Shown here: one piece after another, positions 17,747-26,713 of the stretch
How positions within the stretch are numbered: the stretch's first letter is position 1
How the letters are laid out: every line of letters starts with the position of its first letter
From: Scatomorpha sp040765295
GTDB taxonomy: Bacteria > Bacillota > Clostridia > Oscillospirales > Oscillospiraceae
DNA length: 64,000 nt
NCBI GenBank assembly: GCA_040765295.1
Contig: JAXGSB010000001.1
Span: forward strand, 434,001 to 498,000
Direction of reading: 5' to 3'
Notes under the pieces: generated by a model
Seen by the model: only the letters and a program-made list of their open reading frames with translations
Told to the model about the DNA's origin: nothing
The model's database searches: none
Translations under genes and position numbers: made by a program

Positions 17747-18689
17747 GAGACTCAGCCTAAAAGAGACCGCCGAATTTATAAAAGAGCGGGACAACTTTTT
17801 AATACTCAGCCACGAGCACCCGGATGGCGATACTCTGTGCAGCGGAGCGGCGCTCTGCTCTGCTCTTCGCCGAACAGGTAAGCGGGCCTGCTGTCATAAT
17901 AATCCCGAGATAAGCGAAAGATACTTAAGCTATGTCGAGAATTATCTCGGCGAGCCCGAAGAAGGCGATATTTGCTACATCTCGGTCGATGTAGCCGACC
18001 AAAAAATGCTTCCCTATCACAGGGATATTGACATTGATCTCGTCATAGACCACCACGGCTCAAACACGGGATATGGCAAAAGGCTTTTGCTCAATGCCGA
18101 AAATGCCGCCTGCGGAGAGCTTGTATACAGGCTTATTCTTGAGCTGGGCTGCTCTCTTACCGAGGAGGAGGCAAACCTTCTCTATATCGCGGTAACAACC
18201 GACACGGGCTGCTTCAGATATACGAATACAAACGCATCCTGCCTGAGCACTGCGGCGGAGCTCGTAGTTGCGGGCGCCGACCAGAAGGGCATAAATGTCA
18301 AGTTTTTCAGATCCAACAGCAGGGCAAGAATAGCCATTTATGCTCGTATGTACTCCGAGATAGGCTATCATTTGGACGGAAGGGTGACAAGCTCGATTCT
18401 GACGGCGGAGCTCATATCCTCTGTGGGAGCCACGGAGGATGATCTGGAAGACATAGCCCATATCCCGGGCTCGGTGGATATCGCGGAAGTTGCGATATTC
18501 GTACGGGAGCTTTCCGGCGGCAGAATGAAGGTTTCACTCAGAGCCAGGCCGGGCTTTGATGTGTCGCGTCTTGCAAGGCTCTATGGCGGCGGAGGCCACC
18601 CCGGAGCGGCGGGCTTCAAATCAGATTTGGCGCCGGAAAAAATAATAGATATGCTCGTGAGCGAGATAGAAAGAATATGGAAGCAATAA
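17739..18689 (+). CDS. nrnA: DHH-family phosphoesterase (NrnA-like)
   Basis: This ~316-residue protein resembles NrnA, which degrades nanoRNAs and pAp, and may also act on cyclic dinucleotide products. DHH-domain motifs are SHEHPDGDT (about residue 24), the SVDVADQ aspartate and VIDHHGSN; the C-terminal DHHA1 domain has GGGGHPGAAGF. I prefer ATG 17739, which has GAAGAGG upstream and overlaps the rbfA stop, over 17724. The gene overlaps truB by 13 bases. The rbfA-nrnA-truB-ribF order is standard in Firmicutes. Confidence 0.9.
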   Translation: MSKRLSLKETAEFIKERDNFLILSHEHPDGDTLCSGAALCSALRRTGKRACCHNNPEISERYLSYVENYLGEPEEGDICYISVDVADQKMLPYHRDIDIDLVIDHHGSNTGYGKRLLLNAENAACGELVYRLILELGCSLTEEEANLLYIAVTTDTGCFRYTNTNASCLSTAAELVVAGADQKGINVKFFRSNSRARIAIYARMYSEIGYHLDGRVTSSILTAELISSVGATEDDLEDIAHIPGSVDIAEVAIFVRELSGGRMKVSLRARPGFDVSRLARLYGGGGHPGAAGFKSDLAPEKIIDMLVSEIERIWKQ

Positions 18690-19552
18690 GCGGAATCCTG
18701 CTTATAGACAAGCCCTTGGGTTTTACAAGCCATGACATTGTGGCCAAGCTCAGGGGCATATTAAAAGAAAGAAAGATAGGCCATGCCGGAACACTGGACC
18801 CTATGGCGAGCGGACTTCTGCTCTGCCTGATAAGAAGGGGAACAAGAGCCTCGCAGTTTGCCGAAAAAGAGGAGAAGAGCTATGTCTTCTCCATTCGCTT
18901 TGGTTTGGAAACCGACAGTTATGACTTGGCGGGCAAAACTATAAAAGAAGAAAAAGTCTCGCTAAGCGAGAGCGAGGTTAAAAAGGCGATAGATGGCTTC
19001 TTGGGCGAGAGCGAGCAGACTCCTCCGATTTTCTCGGCAATAAAAGTAGAAGGCAAACCGCTCTATAAATACGCAAGAGCAGGTCTTAATGTCGAAGTTA
19101 AACCCCGAAAAATCTTTATAAATAAGATAGAGCTGCTCGGAAAAGAAGATGAAGACTATAAAATCCGAGTTTCCTGCTCCAAGGGCAGCTATATAAGGTC
19201 TTTGGCCATGGATATAGGCAGAAGCCTGGGCACCGTTGCCGCAGTGACAAAGCTCAGGCGCGAGAGTATCGGAAAATTTAGCGTCAAGGACGCCATAGAT
19301 ATAAACGAGGCCTCTAAGATTGGCAGAGAGGCCCTCCTAAAAAGAATTCTGCCTGTGGATACGCTCTTTTCCGAATATCCCGAAGTCATACTGAACCCCG
19401 AAGAAACAAGAAAGGTTAAAAACGGAAACGAGATTAAAAAAGAGCTTCCCGAGGGACAATGCAGAATTTACTCTGAGGAAAAAGAGTTTTTGGCTTTCAG
19501 CGAGTTTAAAGATGGAAGCTTAAAGATAATAAAAAGTTTTTACGAGGTGTAG
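18677..19552 (+). CDS. truB: tRNA pseudouridine(55) synthase TruB
   Basis: TruB makes pseudouridine-55 in the T loop of tRNAs. The 291-residue protein has the catalytic motif GHAGTLDPMASGLLL with the active Asp near residue 40, the KSYVFSIRFGLETDSYD segment, and RVSCSKGSYIRSLAMDIG. It overlaps nrnA by 13 bases and ends just before ribF. The C-terminal part is a short PUA-like region. Length and context are typical. Confidence 0.97.
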   Translation: MEAISGILLIDKPLGFTSHDIVAKLRGILKERKIGHAGTLDPMASGLLLCLIRRGTRASQFAEKEEKSYVFSIRFGLETDSYDLAGKTIKEEKVSLSESEVKKAIDGFLGESEQTPPIFSAIKVEGKPLYKYARAGLNVEVKPRKIFINKIELLGKEDEDYKIRVSCSKGSYIRSLAMDIGRSLGTVAAVTKLRRESIGKFSVKDAIDINEASKIGREALLKRILPVDTLFSEYPEVILNPEETRKVKNGNEIKKELPEGQCRIYSEEKEFLAFSEFKDGSLKIIKSFYEV

Positions 19553-19553
19553 A

Positions 19554-20456
19554 ATGGAAAAAAAGGCGAGAGTTGCGGCACTGGGAGTTTTCGACGGCGC
19601 GCACATAGGACATGCCGAGCTTTTCAGGAAAACTAAAGAGATTGCCGAGAGTAAAGGCTTGCGCTCCACAGTTCTCAGCTTCGATCTCCATCCGGATCTG
19701 CTGGTAAAAAAAGAGCAGGTGGAACTCATCTGCGATCTCGAAGGCAGAACAGAGCTCATAAAAAAGCGCTTTATGATAGAGAGTGTCATCTATCTCCACT
19801 TTTCCGAAACCATGATGAGGATGAAATGGCAGCAGTTTATAGACGATATAAGAGAGCAGCTGAATGTAACACAGTTCGTTGTGGGAGAAGATTTTGTTTT
19901 CGGCCATAGAGGGGAGGGCAGCGCCGAAAAGTTGAAGGCATACGCCGCGGAGAAGGGTTTTGACTGTGATATAATTCCCGAGGTCATGTACGAGGGCGCG
20001 CCGGTCAGCTCAAGCCGAATCAGAGAGCATATAAAAAAGGGAGAGATAGAAAAGGCAAATCTCCTGCTTGGCTACCCCCACAGCCTCACGGGAAGCGTCA
20101 TATACGGGCTTAGGTTGGGAAGGAAAATGGGAATTCCCACAATCAACATGGTAATGCCCTCGCAAGTGGTTGTGCCGCGCCACGGCGTATATGCCACAAG
20201 GGCATATACCGACGAGCACACTTCCTATATGGCTGTAACCAATGTGGGCGTCAAGCCGACAGTCTCCGAGGGAAACTCCGTCAGTATTGAAACGCACCTA
20301 ATCAACTTTTCCGGAGATTTGTATGATAAGAGGGTCAAAATAGAATTTTATAAGTTTATAAGGCCCGAGCAGCGGTTTGCAGATCTAAATGAGCTCACCG
20401 AGCGCATAAAGCAAGATACCAAAGATGCCGAAGAATACTTAAAGAACATAAAATAG
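19554..20456 (+). CDS. ribF: Bifunctional riboflavin kinase/FMN adenylyltransferase
   Basis: RibF converts riboflavin to FMN and then FAD. The 300-residue protein has an N-terminal nucleotidyltransferase domain (GVFDGAHIGHAELF near residue 11, and VVGEDFVFGHRGEGS near 103) and a C-terminal flavokinase domain from about residue 175 (GRKMGIPTINM, GVYATRAY, VGVKPTV). It is the last gene of the nusA-infB operon; a strong hairpin follows. Confidence 0.97.
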   Translation: MEKKARVAALGVFDGAHIGHAELFRKTKEIAESKGLRSTVLSFDLHPDLLVKKEQVELICDLEGRTELIKKRFMIESVIYLHFSETMMRMKWQQFIDDIREQLNVTQFVVGEDFVFGHRGEGSAEKLKAYAAEKGFDCDIIPEVMYEGAPVSSSRIREHIKKGEIEKANLLLGYPHSLTGSVIYGLRLGRKMGIPTINMVMPSQVVVPRHGVYATRAYTDEHTSYMAVTNVGVKPTVSEGNSVSIETHLINFSGDLYDKRVKIEFYKFIRPEQRFADLNELTERIKQDTKDAEEYLKNIK

Positions 20457-20476
20457 CTTATAAAAATAAAAAACCA

Positions 20477-20515
20477 TGTAGGCGTTGCAAAAAAAGTTTG
20501 CAACGCCTACATTTG
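20477..20515. terminator. Intrinsic terminator between ribF and the ABC operon
   Basis: A perfect 15-bp stem (20477-20491 with 20497-20511, core GGCGTTGCAA) lies between convergent operons and can end both. The flanking T-runs are short. A hairpin with the same core occurs at 35291-35320. Confidence 0.8.
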
Positions 20516-20560
20516 ATAAACAAGTAAAAATTAATGTGTGTAAGTGCAAAAGAACAAAAA

Positions 20561-21799
20561 TCAGGCGCTTCGAAGCGATTTTATAAGCGAAATTAAATTC
20601 GGCTTCGTCCCGTAAAGAAGCACGCCGACACGGTAAATTTTCGAAGAAAGGACGCCCACGCCAATTGTAGACACAATCAATATTGCGATAGAGATTATAA
20701 TCTTAATCGGCGCAACCGTGCTCATTGCAAGGCGGGTAAACATTGCCATAGGCGAAGTAAACGGAATATATGAACATATTTTCATGACGATATTGTCGAC
20801 ATCTCCGCTGCTCATAGAGAACATTACCACCATAAATGCAATAACAAAGAGCATCGTAATCGGCATTACAGAGACGTTGACGTCTTCCATTCTGGATACT
20901 GTGGAGCCCACCGCGCCATACATAAATGCATAAATGAAGAAGCCCAAGACAAAAAACAGCAGCATATAGAGGAGCAAGTCCACAGGCATATCAAATATCG
21001 ATTTAACAATGGCATTGTCGCCCCAATAGGATGTGTTCATCTTATAAAACAAGAGCGCAGAGCCGAAAATAGCAGTCAGCTGAAGAAGTCCGGCAATGCA
21101 GGAAGCTATCACCTTGCCGAACATCATTGCCACCGGCTTGGCGCTCGTGATGAGCAGCTCCATTGCCCTGGAGCTTTTCTCGGTGGCAACATTAGTCGCA
21201 ACCATCTGTCCGTAAAGCAAAATGACCATATACAATGCAAAAATCATAATGTAGGTATAGAAGAAGTTTTGCATCTGATCTTTACCGAGTTTCTCAGTGT
21301 TCCCCTCTATATTTGCCGTAAGAATAGCGCTTGCTTCATCCTGTGAAAGCCCGAACTCCATCATTGCAATCATGCGGTTAATACTTGAAAGCACCTCATT
21401 TGCGATAGAGCTGTTCATATCATACATGGAAAGATTGTTCACATAGTAGGTATACGAGGTCAGGCTGTTCATCACAAAGGCGCATTCTGCCTTGCCATCC
21501 GTAATTTGCTGCTTAAGATCTTCGATATCGCTGCCTGCTTTTTTAACATTATAGTCTGCAAACGCGGCAGAAAAAGCTTTTTCCGCCAAGTCAGAGGTTT
21601 CTTCATTGTTGCTTACAATAAGCATTATAGGCAGCTCGTCGCTTGAAGCTTTATCTCCGCTGTCAAACAGTTCAACAATACGGGGAAAAAACATTACCAG
21701 AGCAATGGCTGCAACAAGAAAAAGCGTTACTCCCACAAAGGCTTTGCTTGCAAAATAGTTTTTAATCTCATATTTAAAAATTTTTCCGAATTGTTTCAT
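20561..21799 (-). CDS. ABC-2 type permease (NatB-like)
   Basis: This is the 412-residue membrane subunit of an ABC exporter. It has an N-terminal helix (about 20-40), a large extracytoplasmic domain (about 45-180) and then five or six helices, the ABC-2/NatB arrangement. The segment ATNVATEKSSRAMELLITSAKP is a recognisable family signature. The gene starts 13 bases after the ATPase gene with an AAGGGGTGA site, so the two form one operon. NatAB-like pumps export sodium or, in other members, antimicrobial compounds; the substrate here is unknown. Confidence 0.88.
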   Translation of the reverse strand: MKQFGKIFKYEIKNYFASKAFVGVTLFLVAAIALVMFFPRIVELFDSGDKASSDELPIMLIVSNNEETSDLAEKAFSAAFADYNVKKAGSDIEDLKQQITDGKAECAFVMNSLTSYTYYVNNLSMYDMNSSIANEVLSSINRMIAMMEFGLSQDEASAILTANIEGNTEKLGKDQMQNFFYTYIMIFALYMVILLYGQMVATNVATEKSSRAMELLITSAKPVAMMFGKVIASCIAGLLQLTAIFGSALLFYKMNTSYWGDNAIVKSIFDMPVDLLLYMLLFFVLGFFIYAFMYGAVGSTVSRMEDVNVSVMPITMLFVIAFMVVMFSMSSGDVDNIVMKICSYIPFTSPMAMFTRLAMSTVAPIKIIISIAILIVSTIGVGVLSSKIYRVGVLLYGTKPNLISLIKSLRSA

Positions 21800-21812
21800 T
21801 AAAAATCACCCC

Positions 21813-22703
21813 TTATATCCGGTCTCCGGCGTATTCAACGAATACATCATTGAGCGACGGTTCATATACTTTGATTTCATCAATATCATAGCTTTCAACC
21901 AAATTTTTCATAAGAGCTTTCTTATCTTCGGGATTGGAAAGCGAGATAATTAAGTCTCCATCTTCCTCGAATTCGGATACTTCCTTGTATTCGTCTGCGA
22001 TTTTATCATTTTGCAAAGAGCGAACAACAATACGATTGCGCGGATAATTGCGTTTAATATCGTTCAAATCTCCGTCAAGAACAATATTGCCGTCATTAAT
22101 AATGGCAATGCTGTCGCAAAACTCCTCGATATAATTCATTTGATGGCTCGAGAAAATGACAATTCTCCCTTTTGCAATTGTCTCTTTAACAACGTCTTTA
22201 AGAAGCATCGCATTCACCGGGTCCAAGCCCGAAAAAGGCTCATCAAGCACCACTATTTCCGGGTTGTGCGCCAGCGCCGTAATCATCTGAATTTTCTGCT
22301 GATTACCTTTCGATAAGGTGTCAAGTTTTTTGTTTCGATATTCAGTCATATCGAGCCTGGAAAGCCAATAATCAATCGAGGAAACCGCGTCGCTCCGGCT
22401 CATGCCCTTTAATTCGGCAAAATAAACAAGCTGATCGATTATTTTCTTTTTTTGATAAAGACCTCTTTCTTCCGGAAGGTATCCAAACTGCACATGCTTG
22501 TAGTCGATGGGCTTTCCGTCAATAAATATGCTTCCGCTGTCCGCAGGAAAAACATCCATCAAAATACGGATTGTTGTCGTCTTACCTGCGCCGTTTCTGC
22601 CGAGCAGACCGAATGCTTTTCCGCCCTCGGCAGAAAGACTTATATTCTTTAGAACTTTCTTTTCACCAAAAGATTTTTCGATGTTCCTAAGTTCAAGCAG
22701 CAT
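21813..22703 (-). CDS. ABC transporter ATP-binding protein (NatA-like)
   Basis: This 296-residue ATPase pairs with the downstream ABC-2 permease. It shows Walker A GRNGAGKTT (about residue 35), the signature LSKGNQQK, Walker B IVVLDEPFSGLDP and the switch His in IVIFSSHQM. The C-terminal ~80 residues are the DUF4162-type regulatory extension common in NatA-like proteins. The start has GGAGG eight bases upstream, and a -10-like TATAAT lies on the minus strand at plus positions 22745-22750. Confidence 0.92.
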   Translation of the reverse strand: MLLELRNIEKSFGEKKVLKNISLSAEGGKAFGLLGRNGAGKTTTIRILMDVFPADSGSIFIDGKPIDYKHVQFGYLPEERGLYQKKKIIDQLVYFAELKGMSRSDAVSSIDYWLSRLDMTEYRNKKLDTLSKGNQQKIQMITALAHNPEIVVLDEPFSGLDPVNAMLLKDVVKETIAKGRIVIFSSHQMNYIEEFCDSIAIINDGNIVLDGDLNDIKRNYPRNRIVVRSLQNDKIADEYKEVSEFEEDGDLIISLSNPEDKKALMKNLVESYDIDEIKVYEPSLNDVFVEYAGDRI

Positions 22704-22885
22704 TGCCTATTCCTCCATAAAATCACTTTAAATAAACCGTATAGATTATATAATTTGCATATCCATAGAGCAGTGAATATATTTCAATCAGACTAAAAGT
22801 AAATCGTAAATATTCGCAGAATTATTATACAACAGATGTGTAACAATTATATCGGTATTTGTGTAAATAATGAGTAAAAAGAAAC

Positions 22886-22908
22886 GTCGGCAGAATCATT
22901 CTGCCGAC
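22886..22908. terminator. Perfect inverted repeat, possible terminator or operator
   Basis: GTCGGCAGAAT and ATTCTGCCGAC face each other around a single base. As RNA it would form a stem of about nine bp with a small loop; no T-run follows on either strand. It may be a terminator-like structure or an operator for the ABC operon. Confidence 0.4.
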
Positions 22909-22980
22909 TTAGATGGTCAAATGAATATTATGTATCAATTAAATATCCCGCAATTCAATAATTCGGACTTCCCGCAAAAG

Positions 22981-23020
22981 CCGAAAGAAGACAAGCTCCT
23001 TACAGAGCGTCTTCCTTCGG
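22981..23020 (-). terminator. Terminator of the PQQ-repeat gene
   Basis: CCGAAAGAAGAC (22981-22992) pairs with GTCTTCCTTCGG (23009-23020) with one mismatch. On the minus strand it lies 24 bases after the stop of the PQQ-repeat gene and is followed by CTTTTGC. Confidence 0.55.
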
Positions 23021-23044
23021 ACAGATTTTTACATTGAGCTTTTT

Positions 23045-24823
23045 TCAGCTTATCCTGAAACAGAATGTCTTTTCGTTCCTGTGGCCGATTATGGCATACT
23101 TACCATACACCGCGGGCGAGGCTTCCGTGTGGCCGTTTATGTCGTACTTGTCCAAGACAGAGCCCGTTCTCGCGTCTAAAAGATAGGTCATGCCGAAGAA
23201 GGTCGGATATATGATATAGCCGTCGCCGTTCCGGTCATAAATCATGGTTGGAGACGACCAGGAATATGCCTTGGTTTCAAACTCCCAAACAACATCACCC
23301 GTCTTTTTGTCAAGAGCCGCAAGCACACCGCTTCCGGCCTTGGGAGTTCTTGCGACGGGGAAGAAAACCAGATCCGAAACATTGTGCCGGCCCGAGGCAA
23401 CGCTGCCCTGAACGCCGCCCGAAACAGCGGACTCCGTATAGCAGGCATAGTCCTTTCTCCACACAACTTCGCCGGTCGTGGCGTCGATTTTAAATAGGGG
23501 GACATCGCACTTGGAGTTCATGGGAGCGCGCCATCCGCCGTGGAAAGAGGTGCTTATATATAGATAGGGTTTGCCGTCCTCAATTTCCAAAACAGGCGTG
23601 CAGTTTGAGTCGTCAAGTATATCCTGAACCCAGTTGACCTGCAGGGTGTTGAGGTCCAAGCAGATTAGCATGCCGCCGTTATCCGAGATTATGAGCTGAC
23701 CCTCCCATATAACCGGCGAGGCCTCAAAGCCCAACCAGAACGAGGCAAGGCTCATGCGGTGGGTGTTGTATTTCCATTTTACGGTTCTTCCGGGAGCTAC
23801 ACTCACCTTGCCGGTTTCTTTATCAAATGCGGCGTTAAGCTTAATTATATATATAAGCCCGTTTTCGCCGGGATATATAAGTCTGTCTGTCTTGCCGTCG
23901 ACGAGGGGGGCCGAGTCAAACATGGGCCAAGGTCTTATGGCAAAGGGGTCGTCAGTGCCGAAGCTGTGGAGAATCGAGCCGTCAACAAGACTGATAATAA
24001 ACACTCTCGAGGTGCCCTTCGAGCTGTGATAGCCCGAGCCTATATAGAGCAGCGGATATCCCCTCGGGTCCAATGTGCCGGTGCCCTTGAAAGGGAAGCC
24101 CACATCGATGTCGGCTCGTGTTTTTTTCCCGCTTTCAAGCTCGCAAAACTGTATTTTGCCGCCCATAGTGGGTGATATAACTTCAATAAGAACATCTTTT
24201 TCCTTTGCCCAGCCCTCCATATTCATAAGGGCTCTGGTCTCCTTCGGCCACTCGACAATGAGAGGCTGGCCGGTCCAGCCTATGCCGGACCATACATTTC
24301 CGTCGGGAGATACGAGAGATGTGGTGTTCAAGGTCCAGGCGAGATTCAGCTTCTTTTCATTAATCTCGGCTGTGCCGTAGTTTCCTCCGTCCCTGAAGTT
24401 GTTTCCTCTAAAGGTAGTAATGCCCTTCAGGCTCGAGTACTCTTCGGGGAGGGGAAAGTCAATCGGCTCGGGCTCTGCATATTCGCCTACGGCCACCTCA
24501 ACTCCGTCGACACTTATGCCGGTAAGCTTTAAAAGTCTGGCGGGATCTGTCGTCTCCGTTGCGTACGGTTTAAAGAGAGGCCCTTCCGGAGTGGGTTCGG
24601 GCGTCGGTTCGGGGGTGGCGGTAGGCTCAAGTTCTTCGGGCGGTTTGATTTCCTCTAAAGAAGCTGTGGAGCTCTCCGCCGGGATCGAGACTTTCTGAAC
24701 AGCTGCAGAGCTTTTAAAAACCAAAATCGCCAGGGCAAGGATAAGGACAGCAAAAAAAACCGACTGTATTATCAGGGGCTTTGACAGCGAGATTTTCTTT
24801 TTATTATCTTTTTGTTCCGACAT
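23045..24823 (-). CDS. Membrane-anchored PQQ-like beta-propeller protein
   Basis: This ~592-residue protein has a short cytoplasmic N-terminus, one transmembrane helix (about residues 17-37), a Pro/Thr/Glu-rich linker (PTATPEPTPEPTPEG) and a large extracellular beta-propeller. Repeats such as GEVVWRKDYACYTESAVSGG, GDVVWEFETKAYSWSSPTMI and GSVLDKYDINGHTEASPAVYGKYAIIGH are PQQ/WD-type blades. Such propellers act as binding scaffolds or, in some dehydrogenases, hold PQQ; no PQQ ligand residues can be argued here. I chose the ATG at 24823, which has an AAGGTGAAG site; an in-frame GTG at 24832 is less likely. The next gene upstream encodes a rhomboid-like protein in the same direction. Confidence 0.8.
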   Translation of the reverse strand: MSEQKDNKKKISLSKPLIIQSVFFAVLILALAILVFKSSAAVQKVSIPAESSTASLEEIKPPEELEPTATPEPTPEPTPEGPLFKPYATETTDPARLLKLTGISVDGVEVAVGEYAEPEPIDFPLPEEYSSLKGITTFRGNNFRDGGNYGTAEINEKKLNLAWTLNTTSLVSPDGNVWSGIGWTGQPLIVEWPKETRALMNMEGWAKEKDVLIEVISPTMGGKIQFCELESGKKTRADIDVGFPFKGTGTLDPRGYPLLYIGSGYHSSKGTSRVFIISLVDGSILHSFGTDDPFAIRPWPMFDSAPLVDGKTDRLIYPGENGLIYIIKLNAAFDKETGKVSVAPGRTVKWKYNTHRMSLASFWLGFEASPVIWEGQLIISDNGGMLICLDLNTLQVNWVQDILDDSNCTPVLEIEDGKPYLYISTSFHGGWRAPMNSKCDVPLFKIDATTGEVVWRKDYACYTESAVSGGVQGSVASGRHNVSDLVFFPVARTPKAGSGVLAALDKKTGDVVWEFETKAYSWSSPTMIYDRNGDGYIIYPTFFGMTYLLDARTGSVLDKYDINGHTEASPAVYGKYAIIGHRNEKTFCFRIS

Positions 24824-24852
24824 CATCTTCACCTTGTTTTGTCTTCTCGATT

Positions 24853-25734
24853 CTATTCCTTAAAATGTATGTGGTTGTTTATGTGGTCAATGCAAAAACA
24901 GTGTATGCCCTCGCACTTAGAGCAGTATCTAAACTCAAGATCCGGATAATCCACGTCTGTTTTTCCGCAGACCTCACACATTTTACCATAGTTTTTCTTA
25001 GCCTGCTTTTTTCTAAACTTCTGTGCCTCTTTTTTGAAGTCCACAGTTTTTCGAGGCTTCTTTCTCAAATACGGAGCGAGAGCTCTGTGGAGCTCGTCAT
25101 AGCAGAAAATCAGATAATTCAGCATGGCAACGAGGGGGAGAAGACTTATAAACCAATATCCGGCGACGATGCCTTGTAATATCGAAAGCAGGAAAAACGC
25201 CGCATTTATAAGTGCAATCCATTTTATCTTTACCGGTATGAAAAAGAAGAGCAGAAGCTGCATGTCCGGAAAGAGCGTGGCGAAGGCAAAAAAGAGCGAG
25301 AGGTTTATGTAGTCTGCCGTGAATAAAATGCCGCCGGTTCTTGCGGCAGCTTCGGCGCCGCCCGCTAAAAAGTAAACTATGATACCATATATTACGGTAA
25401 GCAGCATACCGCTGAGATAGTAGAGAGTGAAGCGCGCCTGACCCCACTCCCGCTCGAGGCTGGTACCTATCCAGTAGTAAAGATAAAGGAAAAGAAGCAG
25501 CCAAAGGCCGTTCTGATTCGAGACAAAAATAAAGGTAAAAAGTCTCCAAACCTCTCCCCTGAAAAGATGATAGGGAGAGAAAAGAAGCAGACTATATAAG
25601 GTGTTTGTACTGTCCATTGAAGCAAGAAGCCGCACGATAAGGTTCCCCGCAACAATATACAGCATCATGTTTGGGATGCCGAAGTTGGGATGCCTATAGC
25701 AAAAGAGGTCAATTTTCTTCGTGAGCCTGTTCAT
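24853..25734 (-). CDS. Rhomboid-like membrane protein with C-terminal zinc ribbon
   Basis: This 293-residue protein has six hydrophobic helices in the first ~215 residues and a basic linker. A C-terminal metal-binding module follows: CEVCG, then YCSKC, then HCFCIDH. The membrane part has the rhomboid-like signature LFRGEVWRLFTFIFVSN (about 57-73) and a WxG-type segment (EREWGQARFTLYYLSG). The catalytic GxSG serine motif of helix 4 and the His of helix 6 are not found (helix 4 reads INLSLFFAFA), so it is probably a non-proteolytic relative. The start has GGAGG five bases upstream. Its function is unknown. Confidence 0.7.
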   Translation of the reverse strand: MNRLTKKIDLFCYRHPNFGIPNMMLYIVAGNLIVRLLASMDSTNTLYSLLLFSPYHLFRGEVWRLFTFIFVSNQNGLWLLLFLYLYYWIGTSLEREWGQARFTLYYLSGMLLTVIYGIIVYFLAGGAEAAARTGGILFTADYINLSLFFAFATLFPDMQLLLFFFIPVKIKWIALINAAFFLLSILQGIVAGYWFISLLPLVAMLNYLIFCYDELHRALAPYLRKKPRKTVDFKKEAQKFRKKQAKKNYGKMCEVCGKTDVDYPDLEFRYCSKCEGIHCFCIDHINNHIHFKE

Positions 25735-25882
25735 GCTGTCCTCCGAATGTTCCGCAAAACTTAAATATCAACACAAAGTATAGCACAGTTTTTCAGGAAA
25801 TACAGTATTTTTACTCTTTAAGTTTACACTGCGCTGTGATATATTATTCGGGATTGTAATAAGATTGCGGAAGGAAACATGT

Positions 25883-26671
25883 TTGAAGAACAGAGAGACA
25901 GAAGAAAGGACTGCTGTAAGTGGGGAAAAAGGCAGAAGGGACATAATAGAAGGCAAGAATGCGGTTTTCGAAGCCCTAAGGTCTTCTGCGCCACTTGAGA
26001 AGATATATATTTCAAAGACAGGAAAAAATAAGCCGGCTCACATACTGGCTCTTGCCAGAGAGAAAAATGTTCCTGTGGTAAGCTGCGAGCCTAAAAAGCT
26101 TGATGCCATGAGTGTGCGAAAATCGCATCAGGGAGTAATTGCCGTCGCCGCCGCAAGCGAATATCTTGAGCTGGATGAACTTATAGAGCTCTTTAAGCAG
26201 AGCAAGGAGCCAGCTTTCCTGATTGCCTGCGACAGCGTAAGCGACCCGCAAAATCTGGGTGCCATAATAAGGACAGCCGAGTGCGCGGGAGCCGACGGCC
26301 TCATAATTCCCAAACGCCGCAGCGCCGGCATAACAGCCATTGTGAACAAAACGAGCGCAGGGGCCGCCTCACACTTTCCTGTTGCGCGCGTCACAAATTT
26401 GGGCATTGCGCTGGAAGAACTCAAGGCGAACGGAGTCTGGGTTTACGGCGCCGATATGGAAGGCGAGAAAAATCACTGGGAAAGCGATTTTAAGGGACCT
26501 CTGTGTCTTGTCATAGGCTCTGAGGGGAAGGGTATATCAAAGCTTCTCCGTGAAAAATGTGATTTTCTTGTAAATATACCGATGAAGGGAAAAATAAATT
26601 CCCTCAACGCCGCTGTGGCGGCAGCCGTTTTAATATACGAAGTCAGAAGACAAAGGGATTCTCTTGACTAG
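25883..26671 (+). CDS. rlmB: TrmH-family RNA ribose methyltransferase (RlmB-like)
   Basis: This SPOUT-class 2'-O-methyltransferase resembles RlmB, which modifies 23S rRNA. It has an N-terminal substrate-binding domain (DIIEGKNAVFEALRSSAPLEKIYI) and a C-terminal knot domain. The three SPOUT motifs are visible: NLGAIIRTAECAGADGLIIP, LVIGSEGKGIS and IPMKGKINSLNAAVAAAVLIYE. I place the start at TTG 25883, with AAGGA seven bases upstream, instead of TTG 25865, which has no ribosome site. No ATG is available in this frame near the beginning. About 262 residues. Confidence 0.9.
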   Translation: MKNRETEERTAVSGEKGRRDIIEGKNAVFEALRSSAPLEKIYISKTGKNKPAHILALAREKNVPVVSCEPKKLDAMSVRKSHQGVIAVAAASEYLELDELIELFKQSKEPAFLIACDSVSDPQNLGAIIRTAECAGADGLIIPKRRSAGITAIVNKTSAGAASHFPVARVTNLGIALEELKANGVWVYGADMEGEKNHWESDFKGPLCLVIGSEGKGISKLLREKCDFLVNIPMKGKINSLNAAVAAAVLIYEVRRQRDSLD

Positions 26672-26713
26672 AGTATAAAGGACAGCAAATTATACGAAGG
26701 CGAATACAATCAG

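Larger units (their letters stand above)
22704..23044. other. Intergenic region with promoter and two hairpins
   Basis: This spacer holds the presumed promoter of the ABC operon (-10-like TATAAT, plus 22745-22750, with no good -35) and two inverted repeats described separately (22886-22908 and 22981-23020). I see no coding sequence in it. The rest is AT-rich and unremarkable. Confidence 0.5.

Noticed and set aside
24853..25734. Calling the rhomboid-like protein an intramembrane protease
   Set aside because: I find neither the GxSG serine motif nor the catalytic His.
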